64,000 nucleotides of DNA from Eubacteriaceae bacterium (GTDB lineage Bacteria; Bacillota; Clostridia; Peptostreptococcales; Anaerovoracaceae). The stretch is from positions 534,964 to 598,963 of the forward strand of contig CABIXY010000004.1 in the NCBI GenBank assembly GCA_902362805.1, given 5' to 3'. The notes below the pieces were generated by a model, which saw only the letters and a list, made by a program, of their open reading frames with translations, was not told the DNA's origin and ran no database searches. Both the position numbers and the translations under genes were made by a program. Below, in pieces: positions 31,458 to 41,135 of this stretch; the first letter of the stretch is position 1; every line of letters starts with the position of its first letter.

Positions 31458-34440
31458 ACGGAGAAGGGCGACGGCAATTCACGATTTCAGACTTAATTTC
31501 CTTATATATGCCCTGCGGCTGTGGAGAAGGCCTGCCAGTCAGATAGCCTTGTATATAGTCCACATCCATGCCTACTACGGTTTTCAATTCCGCAATAGTT
31601 TCTATCCCTTCCGCAATCACGTACTTGCCACGCTCGTGACAGTAAGTAATCGTATCTTTGACAATCGTCCTCTTGTCCATATCTTTGTCGATATCTCTGA
31701 TAATATCGATATCAATTTTTACATAATCCGGGTTCAGGAACAGTAGATTACGGCCGCTATTATACCCACTTCCATAATCATCCAGTGCCAAAGAGCTGTT
31801 CCATCTTTGCAGAATCTGTTTTTTATAAGCTGTATACTCCTCGTTCAGTTCTTCGTTTTCCGTCAATTCCATGACCAGATTTGGCAAAATCTCTCCATAC
31901 TGCTCCTCTATGCTACGCACCTCTTCATCACTGAGCCGTTGGTTAGCGATAGAATTGACGAAGAGTTTCATGTCCCTTGGCACCTTCCCTTCTTCAATCA
32001 AATCGTGGAATTGTTTCAGACTGTTGCTCATGGTAATCTTCTCTATCAAATACAACTTTGACTCCATCTTCGCAGTCTCAATAATTTCAGCTGGATTCTT
32101 CAGCGTGGAGTTCACTGTCCGCATCAGCGCTTCGTAGGCGTAGATTTCTCCGTCCATCGTGCCGACAATCGGTTGGAAATAATAGGTAAAGGCGTTCTCC
32201 TCTAAAATCCGGCTTAGCTCTGACTTCCGCTTGATCATAAAGACGTCGTTTCTGTAGTCTCTGGCTGAAAAATCTCCGATTTTCCCTTTGAGAGAGTGCT
32301 TTACACTATACATAGCGAAGTCAGAATACTTCTGCAAGGTGTTGAAATCCCTGCTATCATCGGGATACCAGGCCACGCCGCCGGACACCTGAATGTGTAT
32401 CTGCTGCTGATTAGGCATGGTGACAGAGGCTTTTGTCAACTCCTGCCAAAATCTTTCAATTCGTTCGTGCAGTTCCAGCCTGCTCTCATAGCCATAGAGG
32501 AATAGGTTGAATTCATCGCCAGAAATTCTCGAAATAATCGTCCCTTCTGGTGATAAGCCGCGGAACAAATCTGCCGCTTTCTGAATATAAATATCTCCGT
32601 ATTCATGCCCATACTTATCATTGACCATTTTCAGATTGTCTAAATCCAGCATCAGCAGCGCGCCGATTTTTATGCTCGCCGCCTCAATAGTAAATAAGCG
32701 CTTCATCTGTCTTTGATATGCTCTGCGATTGATGAGGCTGGTCAAAACGTCATGATCTCTCTCGTATTCGATGAGTTGGCGTTCCCTCATCAGCTCGCTG
32801 ACTTCTTCTACCAGTCCATAATACTTGCGGTTCACTTCATCGTCAATATAACGCAGACGCAGGTAGATGTTTTTTCCATTTACATCCAGATTGAAGATAT
32901 ATTCGTTAGCGCTTTTTGAGTTGCTCGGTCTGCAGCAATCTGAAAATTGATGTAATAATTGGCTGAACTTCTCAAGGCTCAATTGATTGACATCTACCTG
33001 CAAGCCAAAAGCAGAAAAGAAGTCGTCAGTTACATACAATTGGCCTTTTCCATAGTCCAGTTCGAACCCTTCCAGCTGGGTGTTAGCCAGGCGGATAATT
33101 TTCGTGAAACGAGCCACAGCATCAATCGCATTGTTGCCTGTCTTTTCGATGGCATCAATCAACTGATCGATTTCTATAATTTTGGTCCGTTCAATGGAAA
33201 TCTTATCCTTAAACGTCATGTTTCTGACGCTGTTCGCCAGTGAAATAACTGGTCTTGAAATCCAAAGGCTGAGCAGGATGCTTAAAACCAACCCGATGAT
33301 CAGCGAACCGATGATGGCGTAAAGCAAGACCACTTTGATCTGCGAGGTGAAGGCCAGAAGATCATCTTCTTTCATCATCCCACTCAAATGCCACTGCTGT
33401 TTCTCATAGGGCGTATTATTATTATACAAGTTGATTTTTTCCATGCTCAGAGCGACTCGATCGTGATTCTGCATCAGGTATTTGTGGTCTCCATTCTGAT
33501 GAATCGTCAGCTGATCGCCAGATTTGAAATCCACCGCAAAGTAAGAATTATTGGTTAAGATATCGGTATACTTCCCATTATTTTCTAATATCAAGCTATA
33601 TGCGCCCTTAGCGTCATTATCCAGTTCCAGATAGTTCAACAGAGATTTCAGATATTCATGGGAGACCTCAATCCCCAGCACGCCGATAACCTTTCCTCGA
33701 TATTGGATGGGGAGTACGTAGGAAACCACGTAATCGTTTCCCATCTGCATCATCGGCATCCAATATCCTAAGTCCTTGATATCTTTTGTGTCATTCTGAA
33801 GTTGATGATAATTGTCATATACTTCTTGAAACTCTTTCAGGTTACTGCCCTGCAGTGTGATATTCGGCTCCCAATCCGAGTCTGTGGCGATTCCCATTTT
33901 CTCAACCAGGCTTTTGGAGCCGCGTCGAATCATCAAATCGGAATTAGTGATGGAATTGTCATTTTCTACATTGCTGTCACTGATATACAAACCCGGCAGG
34001 GATTCTTTTCCACAGTCTTTGTCCATATTGCTGCACAAGAAAACATAGGCGCCTGTCACTCTGTGGTTGCGCAAGATAGAAACCACATTGTCCGAAACAT
34101 GCTCCAATATGACATGACTATCACCCACATTGTCATCCAGATCTGCGGGGTCCACCTTGTTCGCCGCAGCCAAATCACTGATAATGGATTGGATATCGGC
34201 TGCCTCGGTTTCCAGATTGCTCCACTGATTGACCATCATATTTTCCAGTTCATGAGAGCGGTTGACTACTTTGGAGTCAAAGATATCCCTTGTATTCTGC
34301 TCCATCTGTGAAAGGATGTTGTTGTAAAATATCACTCCGAAAAACAGAATAGACTCAATTAATACGAGAACAAACATCGGTATGAATATTCTCTTTAACA
34401 TGGTCGCCTTCTGCCATTTCGCCCGAATCTTAGATTCCAT
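31450..34440 (-). CDS. Membrane GGDEF-EAL protein with extracellular Cache-type sensor
   Basis: The 996-residue protein has two membrane segments (about 16-38 and 375-400) around an extracellular dCache-like region, then a HAMP-like/PAS linker, a GGDEF domain with the variant SGDEF, and an EAL domain. The EAL catalytic set is complete: EALMR, ELTENE, DDYGSGY, YVKID, EGIET and QGYLTGRP. It probably hydrolyses cyclic di-GMP; whether SGDEF is an active cyclase or a GTP sensor is unknown. It starts one base after the stop of an extracellular binding-lipoprotein gene, which suggests the lipoprotein presents a ligand to the sensor. Confidence 0.88.
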   Translation of the reverse strand: MESKIRAKWQKATMLKRIFIPMFVLVLIESILFFGVIFYNNILSQMEQNTRDIFDSKVVNRSHELENMMVNQWSNLETEAADIQSIISDLAAANKVDPADLDDNVGDSHVILEHVSDNVVSILRNHRVTGAYVFLCSNMDKDCGKESLPGLYISDSNVENDNSITNSDLMIRRGSKSLVEKMGIATDSDWEPNITLQGSNLKEFQEVYDNYHQLQNDTKDIKDLGYWMPMMQMGNDYVVSYVLPIQYRGKVIGVLGIEVSHEYLKSLLNYLELDNDAKGAYSLILENNGKYTDILTNNSYFAVDFKSGDQLTIHQNGDHKYLMQNHDRVALSMEKINLYNNNTPYEKQQWHLSGMMKEDDLLAFTSQIKVVLLYAIIGSLIIGLVLSILLSLWISRPVISLANSVRNMTFKDKISIERTKIIEIDQLIDAIEKTGNNAIDAVARFTKIIRLANTQLEGFELDYGKGQLYVTDDFFSAFGLQVDVNQLSLEKFSQLLHQFSDCCRPSNSKSANEYIFNLDVNGKNIYLRLRYIDDEVNRKYYGLVEEVSELMRERQLIEYERDHDVLTSLINRRAYQRQMKRLFTIEAASIKIGALLMLDLDNLKMVNDKYGHEYGDIYIQKAADLFRGLSPEGTIISRISGDEFNLFLYGYESRLELHERIERFWQELTKASVTMPNQQQIHIQVSGGVAWYPDDSRDFNTLQKYSDFAMYSVKHSLKGKIGDFSARDYRNDVFMIKRKSELSRILEENAFTYYFQPIVGTMDGEIYAYEALMRTVNSTLKNPAEIIETAKMESKLYLIEKITMSNSLKQFHDLIEEGKVPRDMKLFVNSIANQRLSDEEVRSIEEQYGEILPNLVMELTENEELNEEYTAYKKQILQRWNSSLALDDYGSGYNSGRNLLFLNPDYVKIDIDIIRDIDKDMDKRTIVKDTITYCHERGKYVIAEGIETIAELKTVVGMDVDYIQGYLTGRPSPQPQGIYKEIKSEIVNCRRPSPLD

Positions 34441-34441
34441 A

Positions 34442-35884
34442 CTATTTCCTCTGTTTTGCGGCTTCGTTTAATGCTTTCAGGGTATCCTCATACCACTTCT
34501 CAAAGTTCTGATCAGTTGTGAAACGCTTGACAGCTTCTTTTCTAGACAATCCTGACTTCATCAATTTTTCTATCTTTTCCCGATCTGCAGCAGCTTTGTC
34601 TGACATGCTGTATTCCAGGATATTTCGAATGCTAGTGCCGTTTTCTACAGCTTTTGGCGTATATAGTTCATTGTTGTTAACAGTATCTGCCGCCGCTATG
34701 ATAACCTGTTTCATCTGCTCATCTTTCACCTTGGTTTTTTCTAGTATTTTCTTCTCATCGGTGGCATCTTTCTTGACTGGCATATAACCGGAATCTATGG
34801 AGAATGCGATATTTTGATCCTCATCAGTAAACCACTTGAGGAAGGTGGCTGCCGCTTCATTTTCTGCATCACTGCCCTTTGTCACAACAAGGCCTGCCCC
34901 CTGCTGTACGGCAACGTCCTCTCTACCTTTAAATTTCGGTGCCTCTTTTGCTGCGGATTCGATTTTGTAAGAAGTCTCGTCGTCGAAAATAATTTCCTTA
35001 GGGAAATAGGTCGAACCGGACGTTGAGCATACGCAGGCGATGATATTGCCCATCTTCACATCGTCACTGCGGAAACGCCCTTTGGACATGAAGTAACCGT
35101 TTACATACGGAACATAGTAGTTGTCCCACAGTTTTCTCACGGTTTCCTTGTCAAAATCAATCTTGGCGTTGCCTTCCTCGTCGCCGCTGACAATTTCATG
35201 ACCGAGCTGTTTGGCACCGATGATGAAATAGTTTGCCATGGCGTCACGGCCGAAGAAGGCCTGCCCGTCGTCAGGTTCTGCCGTCAGAGAATCAGTATAC
35301 TCATAATAGGCTTCTGCCGTCTTGGTGATACCTTCTATCGTGTCAAGATCGCTGACTTTCGCCCCTGTAGCTTTGGCAAACTTGTCCCAGTCGGTTTTGT
35401 TCATCATAAAAATTTCTGTGGATTTGGCAATCGGGAAGATTTTTAAATCGTCTCCGCGAAAATATCCCTCTTCCAAGTAACCAGGCACATATTCAGCCAG
35501 TTCCTCTTCAGAAAATAGCTCGTTGAGAGATACGACTTTTCCCAGTTTATCAATTTCATAAGCCGTATCGGAATAGGCTGCAAAGATGTTTGGCATGTCC
35601 TCTGAGCCGACTTTCTCATTGGCTGCGTCCAATACGCTGTCGCCCAATTCAGAAACGCTGCCGTAATTGGAGGATTCTACGATGACACCCTTGTCCTTGC
35701 CCTCCGTCTGATTGAATTCCTCTACCAGCTTGTTAAAAGCTTTCTCCTGTTGTCCATTATAGTAATGCCATATATTGATTGTAATCGGTGAATCAGGGTC
35801 CAGATTGCTCTCTGGCGCACATCCACACAGTAAAGCGAGCATCGTTACGCAGATAACTCCCACTAGATATTTTTTCAGTTTCAT
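34442..35884 (-). CDS. Extracellular solute-binding lipoprotein (carbohydrate type)
   Basis: The 480-residue protein has a lipoprotein signal with lipobox LLCGCAPE and an SBP_bac_1-like fold: TINIWHYYNGQQEKAFNKLVEEFNQ at the start and FLKWFTDEDQNIAFSIDSGYMPV late in the chain. No ABC permease genes are nearby. Instead it is coupled to the GGDEF-EAL sensor, so it probably works as a ligand-binding partner in signalling rather than in uptake (inference). Start ATG after AAAGGACG. Confidence 0.83.
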   Translation of the reverse strand: MKLKKYLVGVICVTMLALLCGCAPESNLDPDSPITINIWHYYNGQQEKAFNKLVEEFNQTEGKDKGVIVESSNYGSVSELGDSVLDAANEKVGSEDMPNIFAAYSDTAYEIDKLGKVVSLNELFSEEELAEYVPGYLEEGYFRGDDLKIFPIAKSTEIFMMNKTDWDKFAKATGAKVSDLDTIEGITKTAEAYYEYTDSLTAEPDDGQAFFGRDAMANYFIIGAKQLGHEIVSGDEEGNAKIDFDKETVRKLWDNYYVPYVNGYFMSKGRFRSDDVKMGNIIACVCSTSGSTYFPKEIIFDDETSYKIESAAKEAPKFKGREDVAVQQGAGLVVTKGSDAENEAAATFLKWFTDEDQNIAFSIDSGYMPVKKDATDEKKILEKTKVKDEQMKQVIIAAADTVNNNELYTPKAVENGTSIRNILEYSMSDKAAADREKIEKLMKSGLSRKEAVKRFTTDQNFEKWYEDTLKALNEAAKQRK

Positions 35885-35979
35885 AATTAGTCGTCCTTTC
35901 TATGAAAATTCATTCATGTCTTTAAGTATACCACAGTATGCCTAAGATGCCTATTCAAATCTGCCAAAAGTTGGAGTTT

Positions 35980-36023
35980 TTTAAAAAGAAAACAAGGCGG
36001 GATTGAGAAATCCCTCCTTGTCT
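35980..36023 (-). terminator. Intrinsic terminator of the hybrid kinase gene
   Basis: The stem ACAAGGAGGGATT/AATCCCGCCTTGT is followed by TTTTCTTTTT on the minus strand, immediately after the stop codon. Confidence 0.82.
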
Positions 36024-38735
36024 TCAATGAATCCACTTTTCCAAAGTCTCCACCAGTCCAGTGAAGTCAATCGGCTTTGATATATGATCATTCATTCCCG
36101 CTTTGTGCGCTTTTCCCACGTCGCTTGTAAACGCATCCGCCGTAAGCGCGAGAATCGGTACCGTCTGGCTATCCTTTCTTTCAAGCTGTCTGATGGCTTG
36201 CGTCGATTCATAGCCGTTCATCACAGGCATCTGTATATCCATCAAAACGGCATCATAGAATCCGATCCTGGATTTTTGAAAGATTTCTAATGCTTCTTTT
36301 CCGTTCTGCGCAATATCCACTATCAGTCCCTGCATTTGCAGCAGCTCTACTGCAATATCCCGGTTCAGTTCGTTGTCCTCAACCAGCAGTACATGTCTGC
36401 CATCCAAGGCAGAAAGGGCTTCTTCCGATGCAGCGCTTTCTGTTTCTAAATGGTTGTCAGAGCAAAATAGCTGCAGTACGCGGAATACTTTTGATTTAAA
36501 CAGCGGCTTCGTGATAAACGCATCGGCACCAGCAGCGATAAACTCTTCTTCTATGTCAGAATAATCGTAAGCCGATATGATGATGATCGGCACGTCTTCG
36601 CCCATTTCTTCCCGCAGCACCTTCACCGTCTCCAGTCCGTTCATTTCCGGCATAATCCAGTCCAAAATGACTGCAAAATAGTCGTCAGCCCGTTGATGTG
36701 CTTCTTTGATACTTGTGATAGCTTCTCGTCCCGACATCACCCAGTATCCGCGCATGCCTAATTCGTCTAAAAGCACGGCCGTGCTTTCACAGACTGCCTG
36801 GTCATCGTCCACCACCAATACAGGGAGACCGGACATGTCCCTGGTGCAGATTTCCTCGTCTTCTGCCAAATCAAACTGAATCTCTACAATGAATTGACTG
36901 CCCTCTCCGAAACGGCTTTTGACGTGGATAGCTCCATTCATAATCCTGACAATATTTTCCGTAATCGTCATACCGAGACCGGTCCCCTGGATTTTGCTGA
37001 TGCGGGGATCCTCAGCACGAGAAAACGGTTCAAAGATATGCTCTATAAAGTCTTCTTTCATGCCGATTCCATTGTCGGTGAAGATAAATTCATACTGCCC
37101 TTTTCCATTGATGGTAGAGGCAAGCTCATTAATTCTGAGGCTGATCAAACCGCCTTGCGGTGTATACTTGATCCCATTGGAGAGCAGATTTACGAAGACT
37201 TGCTGCAGACGATCTCCATCGGTGAAAATCTTCTCATGTTTCACATTGTTGACACTGATGCGGAAATCTAAGCCTTTCTCCGCAATCAGAGGATTACACA
37301 AATCGGCTACGTTCTGTACCAGATCCGGCAGGCTGACTTCGCCAAGAACCAGATTCATCTGACCGCTTTCAATTTTCGACATGTCCAATACTTCATTAAT
37401 CAAAGCGAGTAAATGTCTGCCCGACACGTTGATTTTCTCCAGGCAGTCTCTGACCTTTTCTGGCGAGGACAGATTCATCTGGGCAATAGCAGACATACCC
37501 ATAATGGCATTCATAGGCGTCCTGATATCGTGAGACATGCAGGAGAGGAAATCTGTCTTTGCCGTATTGGCCAGCTTGGCAGCCAGATAAGCATCCTCCA
37601 GCGCCTGGCGCTGCCGTTCTTTCTCTTCTCTGTCTTTGGTCACATCGATACCCATGCTGTAGAAAGAGGGAATGCCGTCCCAACTGTCTTCACCGCTGAC
37701 GTAGCTGTATGTCATGGTCAAAATTTTCACCCTGCCGTCTCGGGTGATGATTCGGCCTTCGACAGCGGTGTTTTCCCCTGTCTGTCTTGCGCTTTCCATA
37801 ATCTCGACAGCATGATCGATGTCGTCAGGATGAACATAATTGCATTTAGAGTGCAGTTCCTCTTCAAACTGCTCCTTCGTATATCCAATCATATCCAAAA
37901 ATCCGCCGCCATACCAAAGAGCGGTCCGCATATCTCGCGCGTCTACTCGGGCAAAACCTCCTGGAATAGCCCGCAAAATCTCACTCCGTTCCCGATCCTT
38001 CTTTGCTAATTTGTAATTGGCACTGTACATATCGTGAGACAGTTCAATCCTCGCTCTGTGCCCCTGCCAATCGATCTGTTTGTTTCGAATCATAAAAGTG
38101 CAATCTAATGCAGGATTTTCAAACTCCCACTCGTAGACCTCGTCTGTCTTCAGCAAGTGGTTGGTACAGAAAGGGCAAGGGGAGGTTCTCCCCTGTATTA
38201 CTTCGTAACACTTGCGCCCCAGCAGATTTTCCTTTTTCTCCTTTAATGTGTTCTCGCTGGTCTTGTTCAAATACAGCAATTCATAATTGTCCATATCACT
38301 TATGTAGACGTTTCCCCCATATTCGTCCATCATCCACTCAAATCGCTGGAGCGCGCCTTGCGTCTCTTCAATCAAATCGCTGATATCCGTATCGACTGTC
38401 ACAAAAATGAGGGCACCGTTGACGTCCTCCTCCGTGATGATTCCTTTTCTTCGCACCCAGAGACAGGTTCCATTCTGAACGGGTATGGCACAGTCGACGC
38501 TGAAGGTCCTGCAGTCGTCCTTCCGTGCTGCCACTATAGCTTCTCTGATTTTATGATACTCTTCTATATGATTTTCATAATACTGATGCAAATTGGGAAA
38601 AAGGATCTTGTACTCTTTTTCGCTATATCCAGTGCTCTCGTAATAGGCTGCGTTGGCATCGAGGAAGGTGACTTTCTCGTCCAATATCCATCTGGCAGCG
38701 CTGATGCCGATTGTATCTATCATTTGGTTGCCCAT
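36024..38735 (-). CDS. Soluble hybrid histidine kinase, PAS repeats with two receivers
   Basis: The 903-residue protein has no membrane segments. It carries three PAS-type domains (about 1-125, 125-245 and 250-370), then the H-box SCMSHDIRTPMNAIMG, an ATPase domain (N-box NLLSNGIKY, DNGIGM, GTGLGM) and two receivers. Phosphorylated aspartates are in AVILDWIMPEM and AVLMDIQMPVM. The second PAS has CYEVIQGRTSPCPFC, the same PCxFC pattern as the diguanylate cyclase at 4423-5310. No DNA-binding output is present, so it may relay phosphate or control neighbours such as the GGDEF-EAL pair by binding. Confidence 0.9.
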   Translation of the reverse strand: MGNQMIDTIGISAARWILDEKVTFLDANAAYYESTGYSEKEYKILFPNLHQYYENHIEEYHKIREAIVAARKDDCRTFSVDCAIPVQNGTCLWVRRKGIITEEDVNGALIFVTVDTDISDLIEETQGALQRFEWMMDEYGGNVYISDMDNYELLYLNKTSENTLKEKKENLLGRKCYEVIQGRTSPCPFCTNHLLKTDEVYEWEFENPALDCTFMIRNKQIDWQGHRARIELSHDMYSANYKLAKKDRERSEILRAIPGGFARVDARDMRTALWYGGGFLDMIGYTKEQFEEELHSKCNYVHPDDIDHAVEIMESARQTGENTAVEGRIITRDGRVKILTMTYSYVSGEDSWDGIPSFYSMGIDVTKDREEKERQRQALEDAYLAAKLANTAKTDFLSCMSHDIRTPMNAIMGMSAIAQMNLSSPEKVRDCLEKINVSGRHLLALINEVLDMSKIESGQMNLVLGEVSLPDLVQNVADLCNPLIAEKGLDFRISVNNVKHEKIFTDGDRLQQVFVNLLSNGIKYTPQGGLISLRINELASTINGKGQYEFIFTDNGIGMKEDFIEHIFEPFSRAEDPRISKIQGTGLGMTITENIVRIMNGAIHVKSRFGEGSQFIVEIQFDLAEDEEICTRDMSGLPVLVVDDDQAVCESTAVLLDELGMRGYWVMSGREAITSIKEAHQRADDYFAVILDWIMPEMNGLETVKVLREEMGEDVPIIIISAYDYSDIEEEFIAAGADAFITKPLFKSKVFRVLQLFCSDNHLETESAASEEALSALDGRHVLLVEDNELNRDIAVELLQMQGLIVDIAQNGKEALEIFQKSRIGFYDAVLMDIQMPVMNGYESTQAIRQLERKDSQTVPILALTADAFTSDVGKAHKAGMNDHISKPIDFTGLVETLEKWIH

Positions 38736-38976
38736 CTTTCTTCTCCTTTTTCCCTATAGACTATGGAGGGAGACCTCACTCCAATTGTGTTTTTCTTCAT
38801 CTTGCTATCCTTTGAAAATTCACAGGATGAATATTCAATACAAAATCATCTAGTGTAATCTTAAACCTACGGGATTTTAATGTACGTAATAACATTGACG
38901 GTCTTCAATTAAATTCCGAAAATCAAATTGACCATGTTTCGGTTCTCACAGATATTTTCTGATAAAGCTTGCCTCT
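38736..38976 (-). other. Long leader of the hybrid kinase gene
   Basis: About 235 bases separate the predicted transcription start from the kinase start codon. I see no known riboswitch. One 26-codon frame (MKKNTIGVRSPS onward) has a weak AAGGAT site and overlaps the kinase start; it could be a leader peptide, with no further support. Confidence 0.3.
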
Positions 38977-39005
38977 ATTATATCTAATTTAGTCCGGGAA
39001 ATCAA
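38977..39005 (-). promoter_or_regulatory. Sigma-A promoter of the hybrid kinase gene
   Basis: TTGATT and TATAAT are separated by 17 bases on the minus strand. Confidence 0.65.
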
Positions 39006-39049
39006 TGAAACAAATGAAAGGTTGTAAAAGAAGGTTTGTAAATATAATC

Positions 39050-39086
39050 AAAAAAGAAAAAAAGCACTCACATTGTGAATGCTTTT
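39050..39086 (-). terminator. Terminator of tRNA-Ser
   Basis: The stem AAAGCATTCACA/TGTGAGTGCTTT (one mismatch) is followed by a T-rich tract on the minus strand, a few bases after the tRNA 3-prime end. Confidence 0.85.
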
Positions 39087-39090
39087 TATT

Positions 39091-39178
39091 TGGCGGAGGA
39101 CATGGGACTCGAACCCACGGGGCTGTTACACCTTACCTGATTTCCAATCAGGCTCCTTAGCCACTCGGTCAATCCTCC
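39091..39178 (-). tRNA. tRNA-Ser (anticodon GGA)
   Basis: The 88-base gene reads GGAGGATTGACCGAGTGG at its 5-prime end and ends in an encoded CCA. The anticodon stem CTGAT/ATCAG encloses TTGGAAA, giving anticodon GGA. A long variable arm, typical of serine tRNAs, separates the anticodon arm from the T arm (GGGTTCGAGTCCC). Confidence 0.95.
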
Positions 39179-39206
39179 AGGCACCATTATAATTTACCAT
39201 AAAACG

Positions 39207-39240
39207 AAAGGTTTTGCAAGTATTTCCTTACAAAACCTTT
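39207..39240 (-). terminator. Hairpin after the threonine synthase gene
   Basis: The inverted repeat AAAGGTTTTG/CAAAACCTTT lies 27 bases past the stop codon. The following CGTTTTA is only weakly T-rich. Confidence 0.6.
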
Positions 39241-39266
39241 ACATTTTATTTCGTACAATTTGAAAA

Positions 39267-40745
39267 CTATTTTACGGACTTTTCTACCGTAGCCTGCATC
39301 TGATCCACGTCGATTACGCCTGTATGTCTCACTTCTTTCTGATCCAGATCTTTCAGCCCCTTGGGAACTTTCACACCTGTCTTCTCTGCCAAAGCTTCAA
39401 CATATCTGAAGCCGTTTTCTTCTTCACCCAGCCCAATCGATTTTGCAACACTCTCGGCAAATTTGTATGCGCTTGCAGTAGATGCAATAATCGTCGGCGT
39501 GTTGTCGCCAGTCGCCTCTTTGTAATCCGCATAGACTTTGTATGCGACCGCAGTATGCGTGTCCATCAGATAATCGTGATTTGCGTACATCTCCCCGATC
39601 GTCCGATTTGTCGTATCCACATCAGCATAACCACCGTAAAAATCTGCCATGCCGTCTTTGATCTTCTGGCTGACTTCGTAGCACTTCTGCGTGTCCAAAT
39701 TCTCCATCAGTTCTTTGATTTCTTCGCCATTTCCGCCACTCAGGTGATAGAGCAATCTCTCCAGGTTGCTAGAAATCAAAATATCCATAGAAGGTGAATT
39801 GGTCAGATAAAAATCTCTTTTGATGTCATAAACGCCCGTATTGATGAAGTCTGTCAGGACTTTATTCTCGTTGGACGCGCAGATGAATTTGTTAACAGGA
39901 ATACCCATCTGTTTTGCATAATAGCCGGCCAAAATATTTCCAAAGTTCCCCGTCGGTACGACGATGTTCATCTTCTCCCCATTTTTAATGACACCCTGCT
40001 CCACCAGCTTTATGTAACTGTAGACGTAGTACGCCACCTGTGGAACTAGTCTGCCTACGTTGATGGAATTTGCCGATGACAATTTGCAGCCACTGCCCGC
40101 CAGCTTCTCAGCAAAGGCATCGTCATTGAAGATTCTCTTGACGCCTGTCTGTGCATCGTCAAAGTTTCCATTGATGGCAAAGACGTGGGTGTTCTCGCCT
40201 TCTTGGGTAATCATCTGCTGCTCCTGCACCTGGCTGACACCCTGATTTGGGAAAAATACGATGATTTCTGTGCCAGGTACATCGGCAAAACCTTCTAGCG
40301 CCGCTTTTCCTGTATCGCCGGAAGTCGCCGTCAAAATGCAGATTTTCTTGTCTTCTTTCTCTTTCTTCGTGGCAGTTGTCAGAAGGTACGGCAAAATGGA
40401 CAACGCCATATCTTTGAATGCGGCAGTCTTTCCGTGATATAACTCCAAAAAGTATGCATCCCCTGCTTTTACAATCGGTGCAATCTCTTTTGCTTCGAAC
40501 TTCTCGTCATAAGCTCCGTCGATGCAGGACTTCATCTCTTCTTCTGTATAGTCATCAAAGAAAGCTCCAATTACCTTGAAAGCAATTTCCTGATATGACC
40601 TGCCTATCATATCCTCAATCTTGAAAGGCAGCGCCGGGATTTCTGTCGGAACGTAGAGCCCCTTGTCTTCAGAGATTCCCTGAATAATGGCTTGTGCACC
40701 TGTCAATTCTCTATCGCTTCCACGTGTACTTTTGAACTTCATCAT
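39267..40745 (-). CDS. thrC: Threonine synthase
   Basis: The 492-residue PLP enzyme converts O-phosphohomoserine to threonine. It has the N-terminal FKSTRG and KGLYVPTEIP, the PLP lysine in HGKTAAFKDMAL, and the phosphate-binding loop VPTGNFGNI. Length and motifs fit the longer class of threonine synthases found in clostridia and yeast. The ATG at 40745 is chosen for its AAAGGAG site; 16 extra N-terminal codons in the longer frame are rejected. It stands alone between two tRNA genes with its own promoter. Confidence 0.93.
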   Translation of the reverse strand: MMKFKSTRGSDRELTGAQAIIQGISEDKGLYVPTEIPALPFKIEDMIGRSYQEIAFKVIGAFFDDYTEEEMKSCIDGAYDEKFEAKEIAPIVKAGDAYFLELYHGKTAAFKDMALSILPYLLTTATKKEKEDKKICILTATSGDTGKAALEGFADVPGTEIIVFFPNQGVSQVQEQQMITQEGENTHVFAINGNFDDAQTGVKRIFNDDAFAEKLAGSGCKLSSANSINVGRLVPQVAYYVYSYIKLVEQGVIKNGEKMNIVVPTGNFGNILAGYYAKQMGIPVNKFICASNENKVLTDFINTGVYDIKRDFYLTNSPSMDILISSNLERLLYHLSGGNGEEIKELMENLDTQKCYEVSQKIKDGMADFYGGYADVDTTNRTIGEMYANHDYLMDTHTAVAYKVYADYKEATGDNTPTIIASTASAYKFAESVAKSIGLGEEENGFRYVEALAEKTGVKVPKGLKDLDQKEVRHTGVIDVDQMQATVEKSVK

Positions 40746-40805
40746 ATAGCTTTCTCCTTTTATTTGAACTTTTTTAAAAATTTTACTGGACAACAGTTAA
40801 CATTA

Positions 40806-40834
40806 AGTATATAATAAATATCGTGAGATTTCAA
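40806..40834 (-). promoter_or_regulatory. Sigma-A promoter of thrC
   Basis: TTGAAA and TATACT are separated by 17 bases on the minus strand, 60 bases before the start codon. No leader peptide or riboswitch is visible. Confidence 0.75.
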
Positions 40835-40856
40835 TAAGAGATGTAAAATTTAATAT

Positions 40857-40931
40857 GTCGCCTTGGTCAAGTGGTCAAGACGTAGCCCTCTCACGGCTGA
40901 ATCAGGGGTTCGACTCCCCTAGGCGATACCA
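40857..40931 (+). tRNA. tRNA-Glu (anticodon CTC)
   Basis: The 75-base gene starts GTCGCCTTGGTCAAGTGG and ends AGGCGATACCA. The acceptor stem GTCGCCT/AGGCGAT pairs with one G-T at its end. The anticodon stem AGCC/GGCT encloses CTCTCAC, giving CTC. The T arm is GGGGTTCGACTCCCC. Its 3-prime 19 bases are repeated downstream, so it is a likely integration site. Confidence 0.92.
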
Positions 40932-41133
40932 ATAGGAAAAGCGAATACCTTTAGGTGTTCGTTTTTTTCTTGCGCTCTATTAGCCTAGGGAGTCGAACCC
41001 GAAAGGGCGCGAGCGTAGGTGAACCCTTCCGGTGGAGGGGTTCACAGCGAGCGGTCCAAGCAGCCTGTGGGGGGGCTGCGCAGGACGGCAGTCTGCAGGC
41101 AGACTGCGTAACTCCCCTAGGCGATACCAATAG
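40913..41133 (+). repeat. Duplicated tRNA-Glu 3-prime end around a GC-rich hairpin segment
   Basis: A 23-bp sequence (ACTCCCCTAGGCGATACC and five more) occurs at 40913-40935 and 41111-41133. An inverted, one-base-shorter copy of the T arm lies at 40981-41000. Between them is a very GC-rich stretch with three hairpins: GTGAACCC/GGGTTCAC, GCAGCC/GGCTGC and GCAGTCTGC/GCAGACTGC. The direct repeats look like attachment-site cores left by integration at the tRNA. Confidence 0.75.
40940..40972 (+). terminator. Terminator of tRNA-Glu
   Basis: The stem GCGAATACC/GGTGTTCG with a TTTA loop is followed by seven T residues. Confidence 0.88.
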
Positions 41134-41135
41134 AA

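Noticed and set aside
38736..38815. A 26-codon leader peptide before the hybrid kinase gene
   Set aside because: The ribosome site is weak and there is no attenuator or regulatory codon run.
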